A DNA stretch of 64,000 bases, from the NCBI GenBank assembly GCA_965277055.1, contig OZ255703.1, forward strand, positions 1-64,000. Direction: 5' to 3'. The translations under genes and the position numbers were made by a program. Under the pieces are notes generated by a model. That model worked only from the letters and a program-made list of their open reading frames with translations. It made no database searches and was not told where the DNA came from. Below are positions 36,915 to 45,480 of this stretch, piece after piece (position 1 is the first letter of the stretch; each line of letters begins with the position of its first letter). Source of the stretch: CBDCHC01 sp965277055. GTDB taxonomy: Bacteria > Pseudomonadota > Gammaproteobacteria > PS1 > Pseudothioglobaceae.

Positions 36915-38783
36915 TTATTTTGCTGTAAATTGATACTTATTTACTATTGGATACCTTCGCTCCGAGTCAAATGCAGCATGTGTGTATTTAGGTCCTATGG
37001 GCGATTGATATCGTTTGTATTCAGTCGCTATAACCATGCGAATAACTCGTTCTACTACTTCTTTCTCAAAACCCTTGTTTATAATTTGCTCTACACTCCA
37101 CGAGCGATCAACAAATAATTCCAAAATAGCGTCTAGTAACTCATAAGAGGGCAGGGAATTGCTATCTTTTTGCCCCTCTGCAAGTTCTGCTGAGGGTTCT
37201 TTTTCTAATACTCTAATTGGAATCACATAAGAATAAGTATTTCTATAACTAGCAAGATGATAAATTTCAGTTTTATATACATCTTTAATCGGGGCAAAGC
37301 CACCAACCATATCCCCGTACAGTGTCGCATACCCCACACTAGACTCTGATTTATTACTTGTTGTTAGAACCAAACCATTATGCTCATTTGCTAAACTCAT
37401 AATAATGCTACCGCGAATACGTGCCTGAATATTCTCATGAGCAATACCATCAGTTGCGATACCTGCTTGCATCATGCTTTCCACCATTGGATGAATTGGG
37501 ATTTCGTGATATTCTACTTGTAGCATCTGTGCTTGGGTTTTAGCATCTAGCAAACTCTCTGAGCTGGTGTAGGTGTAAGGCATCATCACCGCAACAACCT
37601 TGTCACTACCTATTGCATCAACTGCTAGGGTGAGTGTGAATGCAGAATCAATTCCACCTGAAAGAGCAATATATACTTTTTCAAAATATTTACTTTGCAT
37701 AAAATATTCACTTATAGAATATACTAATGCATTGTATTTATATTTATTTTTATCAAAAGGGATTAAGTTATTTGAGCTAATATCTTGCACCTCTTCTTTG
37801 AAAAACTCGAGCTGAGTAGTGATGTCGCCATCTGTATTCAACACAAAAGACCCTCCATCAAAAATAAGTGCATCCCAACAAAAAGAACTATTTACATAGA
37901 TTAAGCCAATTTCACCTTTGCATAGCTGGGTAAAGGTAGATATACGACGAGAGTATTTATCATAAGAGAAGGGAGAAGAGTTAATGCTAATAATAGTATC
38001 TATATTACTATTTATATTAGTTTTTATAACATTTTGTGACCAAGTATCTTCACAGATAATTACTGAATATAATCTGTTATTTAGGCTAAATATAAGCGGT
38101 GTTCCATCTCCAGGTGTAAAGTAACGTTGCTCATCAAATACGCTGTAATTCGGTAAGCATTGTTTGTGATACATACCTTGAATGCGATCATGCTGAATGA
38201 GTAACGCAGAATTATAAAGGATTACATCCTCTGCTCTTGATAAGCGAGTAGGGCAGCCAATAATAACCATCGTTTGGTGTACGTTGTGGCTAATTTCAGC
38301 AACACTAGTTTCGATGCGCTCCATAAACCCATGATGCCAAAGCATATCATTGGGACTATATCCACAAATCGATAATTCCGGAAAAATTAAGAGATCAGCA
38401 TCTTGATGTGCATTGATTATTTCAATAATACGCCGAGTATTATGCTCAATATCTAAAGGCAGAGGGCTAAATTGAGCGATAACGATGTTTTCCGATGTAG
38501 AGGCTGGTGCTACATTGGCTAAGCTCTGTTTAAGCCAAAAATCAAGCTCTAAAGCGTTATTAGAAGTTTTAGCTTTCTCAATACGAGTGTTTACTAGCAC
38601 TTCTTGAGCAGAAAGACCTAACTGCTGAGCTACAATGAAGGCATGATTCACTGACAACTGGGCAGAACCATTTGCATATTTATTAAAGTTTGATTGATTA
38701 ATCTCAAATGTTTTAGCAAGTTGGTAGTTATTTAACCCTGTTTGCTCACGTAGGGCAGCAATATATTCGGCTGTGGTATTCAT
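36915..38783 (-). CDS. nadE: NAD synthetase (glutamine-hydrolysing) with N-terminal HTH domain
   Basis: A 622-residue protein. Residues about 97-330 are the nitrilase-type glutaminase with Glu136 (FPELSICGY), Lys207 (YHKQCLPNY) and Cys244 (VIICEDTW). Residues about 355-622 are the synthetase, with P-loop SGGIDS at 375-380. NadE of this type starts at the equivalent of residue 98. Here residues 1-75 instead form a helix-turn-helix (opening NTTAEYIAALREQTGLNNYQ, recognition helix about 29-38) like DUF3693/phage-type regulators, with a linker to 97. It looks like a self-regulating enzyme; see findings. Confidence 0.93.
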   Translation of the reverse strand: MNTTAEYIAALREQTGLNNYQLAKTFEINQSNFNKYANGSAQLSVNHAFIVAQQLGLSAQEVLVNTRIEKAKTSNNALELDFWLKQSLANVAPASTSENIVIAQFSPLPLDIEHNTRRIIEIINAHQDADLLIFPELSICGYSPNDMLWHHGFMERIETSVAEISHNVHQTMVIIGCPTRLSRAEDVILYNSALLIQHDRIQGMYHKQCLPNYSVFDEQRYFTPGDGTPLIFSLNNRLYSVIICEDTWSQNVIKTNINSNIDTIISINSSPFSYDKYSRRISTFTQLCKGEIGLIYVNSSFCWDALIFDGGSFVLNTDGDITTQLEFFKEEVQDISSNNLIPFDKNKYKYNALVYSISEYFMQSKYFEKVYIALSGGIDSAFTLTLAVDAIGSDKVVAVMMPYTYTSSESLLDAKTQAQMLQVEYHEIPIHPMVESMMQAGIATDGIAHENIQARIRGSIIMSLANEHNGLVLTTSNKSESSVGYATLYGDMVGGFAPIKDVYKTEIYHLASYRNTYSYVIPIRVLEKEPSAELAEGQKDSNSLPSYELLDAILELFVDRSWSVEQIINKGFEKEVVERVIRMVIATEYKRYQSPIGPKYTHAAFDSERRYPIVNKYQFTAK

Positions 38784-39070
38784 AAGATATTGAAATATAA
38801 GGTTATATTGTGTATTACACGAAGTAACTAGTTAAAAAATACTATTATGAGTATATATTAACTATTGGTATATTTTACCTATAGTTTTGTATTATAGTAT
38901 AAATTAACTAATATTATATAACTAACTGATATTTATATATATATTTATTATTTAATAGATAATAATTGACTAGTGTACTGATGCAGCAGTATTTTTAGAG
39001 CTAAATATGGCATATTTCGCAGCCAATCATTTAAAATGAGTCATAACTATATTAATTATTTTTCTCATTG
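38784..39070. promoter_or_regulatory. Divergent nadE/winged-helix control region with AACTA repeats
   Basis: A 287-base AT-rich region between nadE and the divergent gene at 39071. It contains a perfect palindrome TAACTAGTTA at 38825-38834, TTAACTA at 38858-38864 and 38904-38910, the inverted form ATAGTT at 38881-38886, TAACTA at 38919-38924 and a related TTGACTAGTG at 38966-38975. These share an AACTA or TAGTT half-site and may be operators for the HTH part of NadE. The base composition makes chance repeats likelier, so this is a hypothesis. Confidence 0.4.
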
Positions 39071-39598
39071 ATGGTTGAAAACTTCTCTTTATTTGAACGT
39101 AAAACAAGCAAATCCAAAGTTGCACACAAGCCAAGAAAGGCACCTAGCAAACAATCAAATACACTTAATAAAAACAATAATAATAGTACTTCATTAGAAA
39201 TAAGGACTAAGTTGGGATTAAGTAAAAATCACATAAAAATTTTAAAAAATTGCCAAGAGGTGAACACTGCAAAAGAACTTATGGCTATTTTAGAATTTAC
39301 CAATTTAACAAAATTTCGTGAAAAATATCTCAATGTATTGCTTGATGAGTACAAAGTGCCTCTGAGAAATAAAGAAGGTAATGTCATCAAAAAAGAAAAA
39401 TTAGACAATAATGGAAATGTTATTACGCAAACTAAAAAAATAGATGGCGAGTATCAAGAAGTCCCAGTAATTGAGCGAGTAACAACCACTAAACAAGGAT
39501 ATGGTTTTTTTAAGATGTCTAAGCCAGATAAGCCCAATGCCAAAGACCAAACCTATATTTTTACCAATACTTTTACTAAACTTCATATAGGAAAATAA
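39071..39598 (+). CDS. Fic/RecG-C-terminal-like winged-helix protein
   Basis: A 175-residue protein with a basic, Asn-rich N-terminus (1-42) and a domain that resembles the winged-helix end of Fic and RecG-like proteins: NLTKFREKYLNVLLDE at 78-93 and SKPDKPNAKDQTYIFTNTF at 150-168, the normal helix-3 and wing signatures. Between them is an insertion of about 45 polar residues, which is unusual. Catalytic parts are absent, so it is probably a DNA-binding protein of unknown role. The ATG at 39071 is chosen over a TTG three bases earlier. Confidence 0.6.
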   Translation: MVENFSLFERKTSKSKVAHKPRKAPSKQSNTLNKNNNNSTSLEIRTKLGLSKNHIKILKNCQEVNTAKELMAILEFTNLTKFREKYLNVLLDEYKVPLRNKEGNVIKKEKLDNNGNVITQTKKIDGEYQEVPVIERVTTTKQGYGFFKMSKPDKPNAKDQTYIFTNTFTKLHIGK

Positions 39599-39677
39599 TT
39601 ATTTTTTTATTTATATTTATACTGTTAGTAGTCGCTACTCGGGTATATTATTCAACAATTTATTGATTTTTTTTGAG

Positions 39678-42035
39678 ATGATTAAACTTTTTCAAGATGT
39701 AACTATTGCTGATATTTCATTAGTAGGTGGGAAAAACGCTTCTCTGGGTGAGATGATTCACCATTTAACTAGCAAAGGTATTGCTGTCCCCGGTGGGTTT
39801 GCTGTGACTACTGAGGGATTTAAGCACTTTATTACTACTAATAATTTACATGAGTATATCAAGAACGCTCTAGATGGGCTTGATGTTCATAACCTTGAAT
39901 CCTTATATAGTACTGGTGAGCAAATTCGTAATGCCATCCTAGCCGCACCTATTCCAAATGACTTAGTTACAGAAATCACTGCAGCTTACAATTCATTCCA
40001 AGATGAGGGAATTAGCTTTGCAGTGCGTTCATCTGCCACTGCTGAAGATTTAGAAGATGCTTCATTTGCTGGACAACAAGAAAGTTATCTCAATGTGAAA
40101 GGGATAGATAATATCCTATTAGCAGTTAAAAAAGTATTTGCTTCATTATATAATGACCGTGCGATTTCTTACCGGGTAACCAAAGGCTTTGCACACATGG
40201 ATGTATATATTTCTGTGGGTGTTCAACAAATGGTTCGTAGCGATATCGGGGCTAGTGGGGTAATGTTTACCTTAGATACTGAGTCTGGGTTTGATGGCTG
40301 TATATTTATTACTTCTTCCTATGGACTGGGAGAAATGGTCGTACAGGGGGAAGTAAACCCTGATGAATTCTATGTATCTAAACACGCATTATCTCTGAGC
40401 AATCCAGCAATTATTAAACGCGGAATTGGTTCTAAAGATAAGCAAATGATCTATAAAAATGATGGTACTGATAGTGATAATAACTCATTAGAAATTGTCC
40501 CAGTTGATATAGAGAAGCGAAATGCATTTAGTTTAAGTGATGAGCAAGTTCATATATTAGCAACGTATGCAGTACTTATTGAACAACACTACGGTAAGCC
40601 AATGGATATCGAGTGGGGGCTTGACGGACGCACTGGAGAGTTGTATATCCTTCAAGCACGACCAGAAACAGTGCAAAGCACTGGTGATAATGCTGTTATT
40701 GAAAAATACCAATTGACTACTACTTCTACTGCCTTAGCTGCTGGTAGAGCAGTGGGGCAGAGAGTTGCCTCTGGGGTGTCAAAACTGATTAAAAATATTT
40801 CACAAATTCATGAAGTACAGCCAGGAGATATTATTGTTACTGAAATGACCGACCCAAATTGGGAGCCAGTGATGAAAATAGCAGGTGGCATTGTCACTGA
40901 TAGAGGGGGTCGTACTTGTCATGCTGCGATTATTGCTCGTGAATTAGGTATCCCAGCTATTGTTGGTACCACTGATGGCACACACACAATTCCTGCTGAT
41001 AGTGAAGTGACTATAGACTGCTCAAATGGTGATGAAGGGGTGGTGTATGAGGGTGCTCTTTCATTTGAACATTCCATTACAAATATCAACGAAATGCCTG
41101 ATATTCCTACGAATATTATGCTTAATATCGGCAATCCATCACTTGCGTTTAGTCAGAGTTTTACTCCAAATGCTGGAGTAGGTTTAGCACGTCTTGAATT
41201 TATTATTAACAACACTATTGGCATTCACCCTGAAGCTCTGATTCATTATGATACACTTTCAAGTGATTTACAGCAACAGATTGACGAGCGCATACAGGGG
41301 TATAGCTCACCTACTGCATTTTACGAGCAAAAACTTATTGAAGGCATCTCACAATTGGCTGCAGCCTTTTATCCTAAGCCAGTAATTGTGCGTATGAGTG
41401 ACTTTAAATCTAATGAATATGCTAATCTTATTGGTGGCTCAGAGTTTGAGCCAAATGAAGAAAACCCGATGATTGGCTTTAGAGGGGTATCTCGCTACCT
41501 AAGTGACTCATTTGATCAGTGCTTCACCATGGAATGCAATGCACTTAAAACCGTACGAAATGCGATGGGGCTTGATAATGTCAAAATCATGATTCCATTT
41601 GTACGTACAGTCAATCAAGCCAAAGCTATTACTGAAAAGCTTGCCAGTAAAGGCATTACGCGAGGCGATAATGGCTTAGAGCTTATTATGATGTGTGAAG
41701 TACCATCTAACGTAATTATGGCAGAGCAATTCTTGGAGTATTTTGATGGGTTTTCGATAGGCTCTAATGACCTCACCCAGCTTTCACTTGGGGTGGATCG
41801 CGATTCAGGGCTGGTAGCAGGAGACTTCAATGAAAACGATGAGGCAGTTTTGCAAATGATGCAACTAGCAATTGAAACATGTAAGGCTCAAGGGAAATAT
41901 GTAGGCATTTGTGGACAAGCACCATCAGACTTCCCAGAGCTTGCGATATGGCTGGTAAATCAAGGAATTTCTAGTATTTCACTGAACCCAGACAGTGTTA
42001 TCCATACTTGGCTACATATTGATAGCAATACTTAA
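39678..42035 (+). CDS. ppsA: Phosphoenolpyruvate synthase
   Basis: Converts pyruvate, ATP and water to PEP, AMP and phosphate (gluconeogenesis). N-terminal ATP-grasp domain with LVGGKNASLGEM, FAVRSSATAEDLEDASFAGQ; the phosphohistidine is in GGRTCHAAIIARELG; the C-terminal PEP-binding barrel has GLARLEFI, MIPFVRTV, FSIGSNDLTQLSLG and GICGQAPSD. Length 785 from the ATG at 39678. The in-frame TTG at 39663 is less likely. No regulatory ppsR is adjacent. Confidence 0.97.
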   Translation: MIKLFQDVTIADISLVGGKNASLGEMIHHLTSKGIAVPGGFAVTTEGFKHFITTNNLHEYIKNALDGLDVHNLESLYSTGEQIRNAILAAPIPNDLVTEITAAYNSFQDEGISFAVRSSATAEDLEDASFAGQQESYLNVKGIDNILLAVKKVFASLYNDRAISYRVTKGFAHMDVYISVGVQQMVRSDIGASGVMFTLDTESGFDGCIFITSSYGLGEMVVQGEVNPDEFYVSKHALSLSNPAIIKRGIGSKDKQMIYKNDGTDSDNNSLEIVPVDIEKRNAFSLSDEQVHILATYAVLIEQHYGKPMDIEWGLDGRTGELYILQARPETVQSTGDNAVIEKYQLTTTSTALAAGRAVGQRVASGVSKLIKNISQIHEVQPGDIIVTEMTDPNWEPVMKIAGGIVTDRGGRTCHAAIIARELGIPAIVGTTDGTHTIPADSEVTIDCSNGDEGVVYEGALSFEHSITNINEMPDIPTNIMLNIGNPSLAFSQSFTPNAGVGLARLEFIINNTIGIHPEALIHYDTLSSDLQQQIDERIQGYSSPTAFYEQKLIEGISQLAAAFYPKPVIVRMSDFKSNEYANLIGGSEFEPNEENPMIGFRGVSRYLSDSFDQCFTMECNALKTVRNAMGLDNVKIMIPFVRTVNQAKAITEKLASKGITRGDNGLELIMMCEVPSNVIMAEQFLEYFDGFSIGSNDLTQLSLGVDRDSGLVAGDFNENDEAVLQMMQLAIETCKAQGKYVGICGQAPSDFPELAIWLVNQGISSISLNPDSVIHTWLHIDSNT

Positions 42036-42221
42036 CATACTAAGAAATAGCAAATTAAATGAAGAAAGGCCAATATGTTATCTTTATAGCATATACAACA
42101 TATATAATATACTTCGTATAATTTATATTATGTTAAATAAAGTAATAAAGTGCTCATTTAATAAAAGTTTTAATATGCTCTCTTTCGGTTTATCAGAAAA
42201 TTCAATTATCACCTAATTAGT
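42036..42221 (+). other. AT-rich gap before the lipoprotein gene
   Basis: No convincing coding sequence. A 73-codon frame across 41995-42216 starts inside ppsA and has low-complexity Ile/Asn/Tyr composition, so it is not called. The stretch near 42100-42130 (atacttcgtataatttatat) has TATAAT-like boxes and probably holds the promoter for the lipoprotein gene at 42222. Confidence 0.5.
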
Positions 42222-42398
42222 ATGAAAATAATAGTGTATTTTGCATGTATTGCATACTTTCTTACATCATGTGCTACCTATACACAAGCAGTAAAGGCTT
42301 ATAATGACACTGTAGAAACTATAGAAGATATAAAAGATATAGCATATTGTAGCTCAGTAGGCTTACCTGAATGCGTTGTAGAAGAAATACTACCCTAA
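42222..42398 (+). CDS. Small lipoprotein, 58 aa
   Basis: The protein opens MKIIVYFACIAYFLTSCATY: a charged start, a hydrophobic core and a lipobox LTSC with Cys17 as the modified residue. The mature part of 42 residues continues TQAVKAYNDTVETIEDIKDI and carries two more cysteines, Cys43 and Cys51, which could form a disulfide. It resembles entericidin-sized lipoproteins only in size and layout. No function is assigned. It lies just upstream of the duplicated smpB/ratA fragment. Confidence 0.72.
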   Translation: MKIIVYFACIAYFLTSCATYTQAVKAYNDTVETIEDIKDIAYCSSVGLPECVVEEILP

Positions 42399-42412
42399 TA
42401 AATAAAGGGGTT

Positions 42413-42690
42413 AATTATGATATTATTCGACTTTTGTTTTTTCTTTTTCGCCATTCATACCGATGCATGCTATTTCTAAGCACGCAATTAGCCTATTCTA
42501 CTGAATGATGTAAAGAGCTATCCTGAGTTTTTAGCATGGTGTACAAATAGTCAAATTATCTCTGAGCAAGGCAATGAAGTTCACGCTAGTATTAGTGCTA
42601 CCAAAGACCTTTTAACCAAACATTTAGTACTAAAAACACACTTCTTGCACCAGAGTGAATTACGATAGAATTACTCAATAAATATGTTCG
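42413..42690 (+). pseudogene. Decayed duplicate of the smpB/ratA junction
   Basis: About 275 bases match 44218-44520 closely: the start of smpB (minus strand), the short intergenic spacer and the 5' half of ratA. In the copy, ratA has lost two bases after cacgcaatt and about 20 bases after tctactga, so the frame is broken; the smpB part runs about 14 codons before diverging and stopping. Similarity fades after cttcttgcaccaga, just before the GNAT gene. This is a duplication scar and not a functional gene. Confidence 0.9.
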
Positions 42691-43199
42691 CCACTTCCCA
42701 CATACTAGATAAAGATATACTCATTAATACTTTCAATAAAAATGAAGTTTCAATCATGAAACAATGTTTTGAAAAAAACAAATACCTAGAATCTATTGAT
42801 AAAAGTTTTGGAGTTTTTGATTTTTCAGTTTATGAAAAAATTTATCAAGAATCATTATTGCCTAATCATGCTCTACGCAAACTTTCAACAAGCCACAATA
42901 AATGTATAGGCTATTTCCACCTCAATTTACATGAAGTTTCAGAAGGAATATGCTGGATAAGTATGTTTCATATAGTACCATGTAAACAACGACGTGGAAT
43001 CGGGAGTAAATTGTATGCTTATATAGAGAGTGAAATTCAGAAAAAAAGCAACATTCAAGAAATTATGGTGCAAGTATATTTATCAAATTCTAAGGCTTTA
43101 TTATTTTGGATAAGTAATGGATTTTGCATTATAAAAGATAAAACTAAAGGCACAAATGCTTATATAATTCTTACCAAGAAATTGATAAAAATCTCATGA
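42684..43199 (+). CDS. GNAT-family N-acetyltransferase
   Basis: A 171-residue protein with the GNAT fold. Motif A is FHIVPCKQRRGIGSKLYAYI (acetyl-CoA binding R/Q-x-x-G-x-G), followed by IMVQVYLSNSKALLFWISNGF, the usual C-terminal strand and helix. Substrate unknown. The first codons lie in the edge of the decayed ratA copy, so the true start may be the Met at 42756. It overlaps the following membrane gene by 4 bases and seems to have arrived with it. Confidence 0.82.
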   Translation: MFATSHILDKDILINTFNKNEVSIMKQCFEKNKYLESIDKSFGVFDFSVYEKIYQESLLPNHALRKLSTSHNKCIGYFHLNLHEVSEGICWISMFHIVPCKQRRGIGSKLYAYIESEIQKKSNIQEIMVQVYLSNSKALLFWISNGFCIIKDKTKGTNAYIILTKKLIKIS

Positions 43200-43750
43200 C
43201 TCGACAACTAAAACACATTATTATTTTTACATTCATAATAAGTATCTTATCAGTTGCATATTTTGTATATCTGCAGTTTAATTATCCACCTATACCAGAA
43301 AATGAGACTTTTCTTTCTGAATTAGGAGAATGGTTTGGTGAAATAGCGCTATGGTTAATAATATTTATCTACACTAGAACGATACTCAGACTTTTTCTTG
43401 GTAAAGGTGCATTATCACGCAGACTCATACCAAACCACACCCCTGATATTGAATTCACTTTTATAAATAAAACATTAAGTTGGCTTGATAGTACACATAT
43501 TTATTTTGGCATTAGTGCTGTTGCTATTATTCTTATTCATATTGCTCTTTTGGGTATCCCTATGGAGATTTTATTTTTTCCTGCTGTATTGTTTTTGGTA
43601 GTATGGCAAGGGGTGTTTGGTGCATTTATTAGCTGGAAACGCACTTCTATAAGCATAACTAAGTTTTCATATATGGTACATGCACAATTATTTACCGGTA
43701 TTACACTTGGGATTTTTGCTTATTTGGGACACTTAGCAATAGATAAGTAA
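43196..43750 (+). CDS. Multi-spanning membrane protein with paired histidines
   Basis: A 184-residue protein with membrane segments near 7-26, 45-64, 101-120, 123-146 and 160-178. Histidines are paired in two helices, His101/His115 and His162/His179 (14 and 17 apart). This spacing resembles the heme-b ligation of ferric-reductase-like or cytochrome b-type membrane proteins, so a heme role is possible. The family was not recognised. It is coupled to the GNAT gene and converges on smpB. Confidence 0.7.
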   Translation: MTRQLKHIIIFTFIISILSVAYFVYLQFNYPPIPENETFLSELGEWFGEIALWLIIFIYTRTILRLFLGKGALSRRLIPNHTPDIEFTFINKTLSWLDSTHIYFGISAVAIILIHIALLGIPMEILFFPAVLFLVVWQGVFGAFISWKRTSISITKFSYMVHAQLFTGITLGIFAYLGHLAIDK

Positions 43751-43779
43751 GTCTAATACTCTTAAAATTGTCATAATCC

Positions 43780-44259
43780 TTATTTATTTCTAGTTTTGAG
43801 TTCTCTGTTCTTTTCACGTTCCCAATCTCTAGCCTTGATGTCTTGGCGCTTATCTGCCATTTTCTTACCAAATGCCACCCCTACTTCTAGTTTTACCTTA
43901 CCCCGTTGCCAATAGAGTTTTAGTGGTACAGCAGTACCGCCCTTTTGCTGGATTTGTGCTTTGATTTTGCTTATTTCTTCGCGGTGGAGTAATAACTTAC
44001 GCGTACGTGTATGATCGGTATCTACATGAGTAGATGCAGTGTTGCCAGGGGTGATGTTAGCGTTAAATAAAAAGAGTTCATCATCTTTTAAAATTACGTA
44101 ACTTTCTGCAAGCCCTGCTTTTTTCTCTCTGAGGCTTTTGACTTCCCAGCCAAGGAGGCTAATACCCGCCTCATAGCTTTGGGTGATAAAGTAGTCGTGT
44201 TTTGCTTTTTTGTTTAAAATTATGATATTATCCGACTTTTGTTTTTTCTTTTTCGCCAT
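43780..44259 (-). CDS. smpB: SsrA-binding protein SmpB
   Basis: tmRNA-binding protein for trans-translation, 159 residues. Conserved segments: NKKAKHDYFITQSYEAGISL, GWEVKSLREKKAGLAESYV, and the basic C-terminus KKMADKRQDIKARDWEREKN. The tmRNA gene is not visible nearby. It is divergent from ratA with 8 bases between the start codons, a gammaproteobacterial arrangement. A decayed copy of its first codons lies at 42413. Confidence 0.97.
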   Translation of the reverse strand: MAKKKKQKSDNIIILNKKAKHDYFITQSYEAGISLLGWEVKSLREKKAGLAESYVILKDDELFLFNANITPGNTASTHVDTDHTRTRKLLLHREEISKIKAQIQQKGGTAVPLKLYWQRGKVKLEVGVAFGKKMADKRQDIKARDWEREKNRELKTRNK

Positions 44260-44267
44260 TCATACCG

Positions 44268-44699
44268 ATGCATACTATTTCTAAGCACGCAATTGTAGCC
44301 TATTCTACTGAAAAAATGTATCGTTTAGTGAATGATGTAAAGAGCTATCCTGAGTTTTTAGCATGGTGTACAAATAGTCAAATTATCTCTGAGCAAGGCA
44401 ATGAAGTTCACGCTAGTATTAGTGCTACCAAAGGACCTTTTAACCAAACATTTAGTACTAAAAACACACTTCTTGCACCAGAACAAATCACAATAGAGTT
44501 ACTTGATGGACCATTTAAGCACCTATGTGGTACGTGGCGATTTGTCCCTCTCAGTGATGAAGCCTGTAAAATTTATTTTGATTTAGAATTTGGTTTTGCT
44601 ACTAAGTTATTAGATATTGCTCTCTCTCCCTACTTTCGCAAAATAACAGAGCAACAACTTGATGCGTTCATTACTAGAGCTAAGGCGGTATATGGCTAG
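44268..44699 (+). CDS. ratA: RatA/SRPBCC (Coq10-like) protein
   Basis: A 143-residue START-like protein of the RatA/YfjG and Coq10 family: ATG-HTISKHAIVAYSTEKMYRL at the start, VKSYPEFLAWC near 28 and LTISPYF-like end (IALSPYFRKITEQQLDAF). Family members bind ubiquinone or act on ribosome association. A partial, frameshifted copy of its 5' half is present at 42413-42690. It overlaps the DUF455 gene by 8 bases. Confidence 0.92.
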   Translation: MHTISKHAIVAYSTEKMYRLVNDVKSYPEFLAWCTNSQIISEQGNEVHASISATKGPFNQTFSTKNTLLAPEQITIELLDGPFKHLCGTWRFVPLSDEACKIYFDLEFGFATKLLDIALSPYFRKITEQQLDAFITRAKAVYG

Positions 44700-45480
44700 T
44701 ACTAATTTATTCTCATCGACTTTTGATGCGTTAATGGAGTGTGACCCCGCTACTAAAGTAAGCCTGACACAGGTATTGTATAACACTCACACTATGCTCA
44801 CGACAAAACCCACAGAGGTAAAACGCGTAGCCTCCCCGGGTAGGCCCGAGCTGCCAAAACTTGTGGAATTTGGCAATGTACCTAATAGAAATAATAGTGA
44901 TGAAGGAATGATTAAAACCATTCACGCCATTTGTCATATTGAGTTTAATGCGATTAATCTAGCCCTAGATGCGGTGTACCGCTTTCAACATATGCCTCAG
45001 AAGTTTTATACCGATTGGTTACAGGTAGCTAAGGAAGAGGCGTATCACTTTAGTTTGATTCGTGAGTATTTAGAATCGCTGGGTTATGAATATGGCAGTT
45101 TTGATGCACATAATGGACTCTGGGAAATGACTTATCGTACCGACTACGACCCTCTTTACCGCATGGCGCTAGTCCCTAGAGTGCTTGAAGCACGTGGGCT
45201 TGATGTCACCCCAAGCATTCAAAAGAAATTTCGCGGTACTCAGTTTAACAAGTTTGCCCAGATATTAGACATCATCTACCGTGATGAAATCACCCATGTA
45301 CACATCGGTAACTACTGGTATAAATATCTGTGTGCTGAGCGTGGGCTTGAGTATATGCAAACTTTTAGCGATATTGTAGATACACACATCGGTAGTGCTG
45401 GCTTACGCGGACCATTCAACATAGAAGCACGACTCAAAGCAGGTTTTACTGCTAAAGAACTGGAGCTTCTCAATGCCTAA
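44692..45480 (+). CDS. DUF455 ferritin-like protein
   Basis: A 262-residue protein of the DUF455 family, predicted to have a ferritin-like four-helix bundle with di-metal ligands in EFNAINLALDA, KEEAYHFSLIREYLE and RDEITHVHIGNYWY (Glu and His residues). Function unknown. Starting at the ATG at 44692, it overlaps ratA by 8 bases, and its stop overlaps bioF by 8, so it is translated with the biotin gene. A role near biotin is only suggested by context. Confidence 0.85.
   Translation: MASTNLFSSTFDALMECDPATKVSLTQVLYNTHTMLTTKPTEVKRVASPGRPELPKLVEFGNVPNRNNSDEGMIKTIHAICHIEFNAINLALDAVYRFQHMPQKFYTDWLQVAKEEAYHFSLIREYLESLGYEYGSFDAHNGLWEMTYRTDYDPLYRMALVPRVLEARGLDVTPSIQKKFRGTQFNKFAQILDIIYRDEITHVHIGNYWYKYLCAERGLEYMQTFSDIVDTHIGSAGLRGPFNIEARLKAGFTAKELELLNA

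Noticed and set aside
41995..42216. 73-codon frame after ppsA
   Set aside because: Begins inside ppsA and is low-complexity Ile/Tyr/Asn sequence from AT-rich DNA.
43751..43779. tmRNA gene next to smpB
   Set aside because: Only 29 bases lie between the neighbouring genes; no tRNA-like ends or tag reading frame is present.
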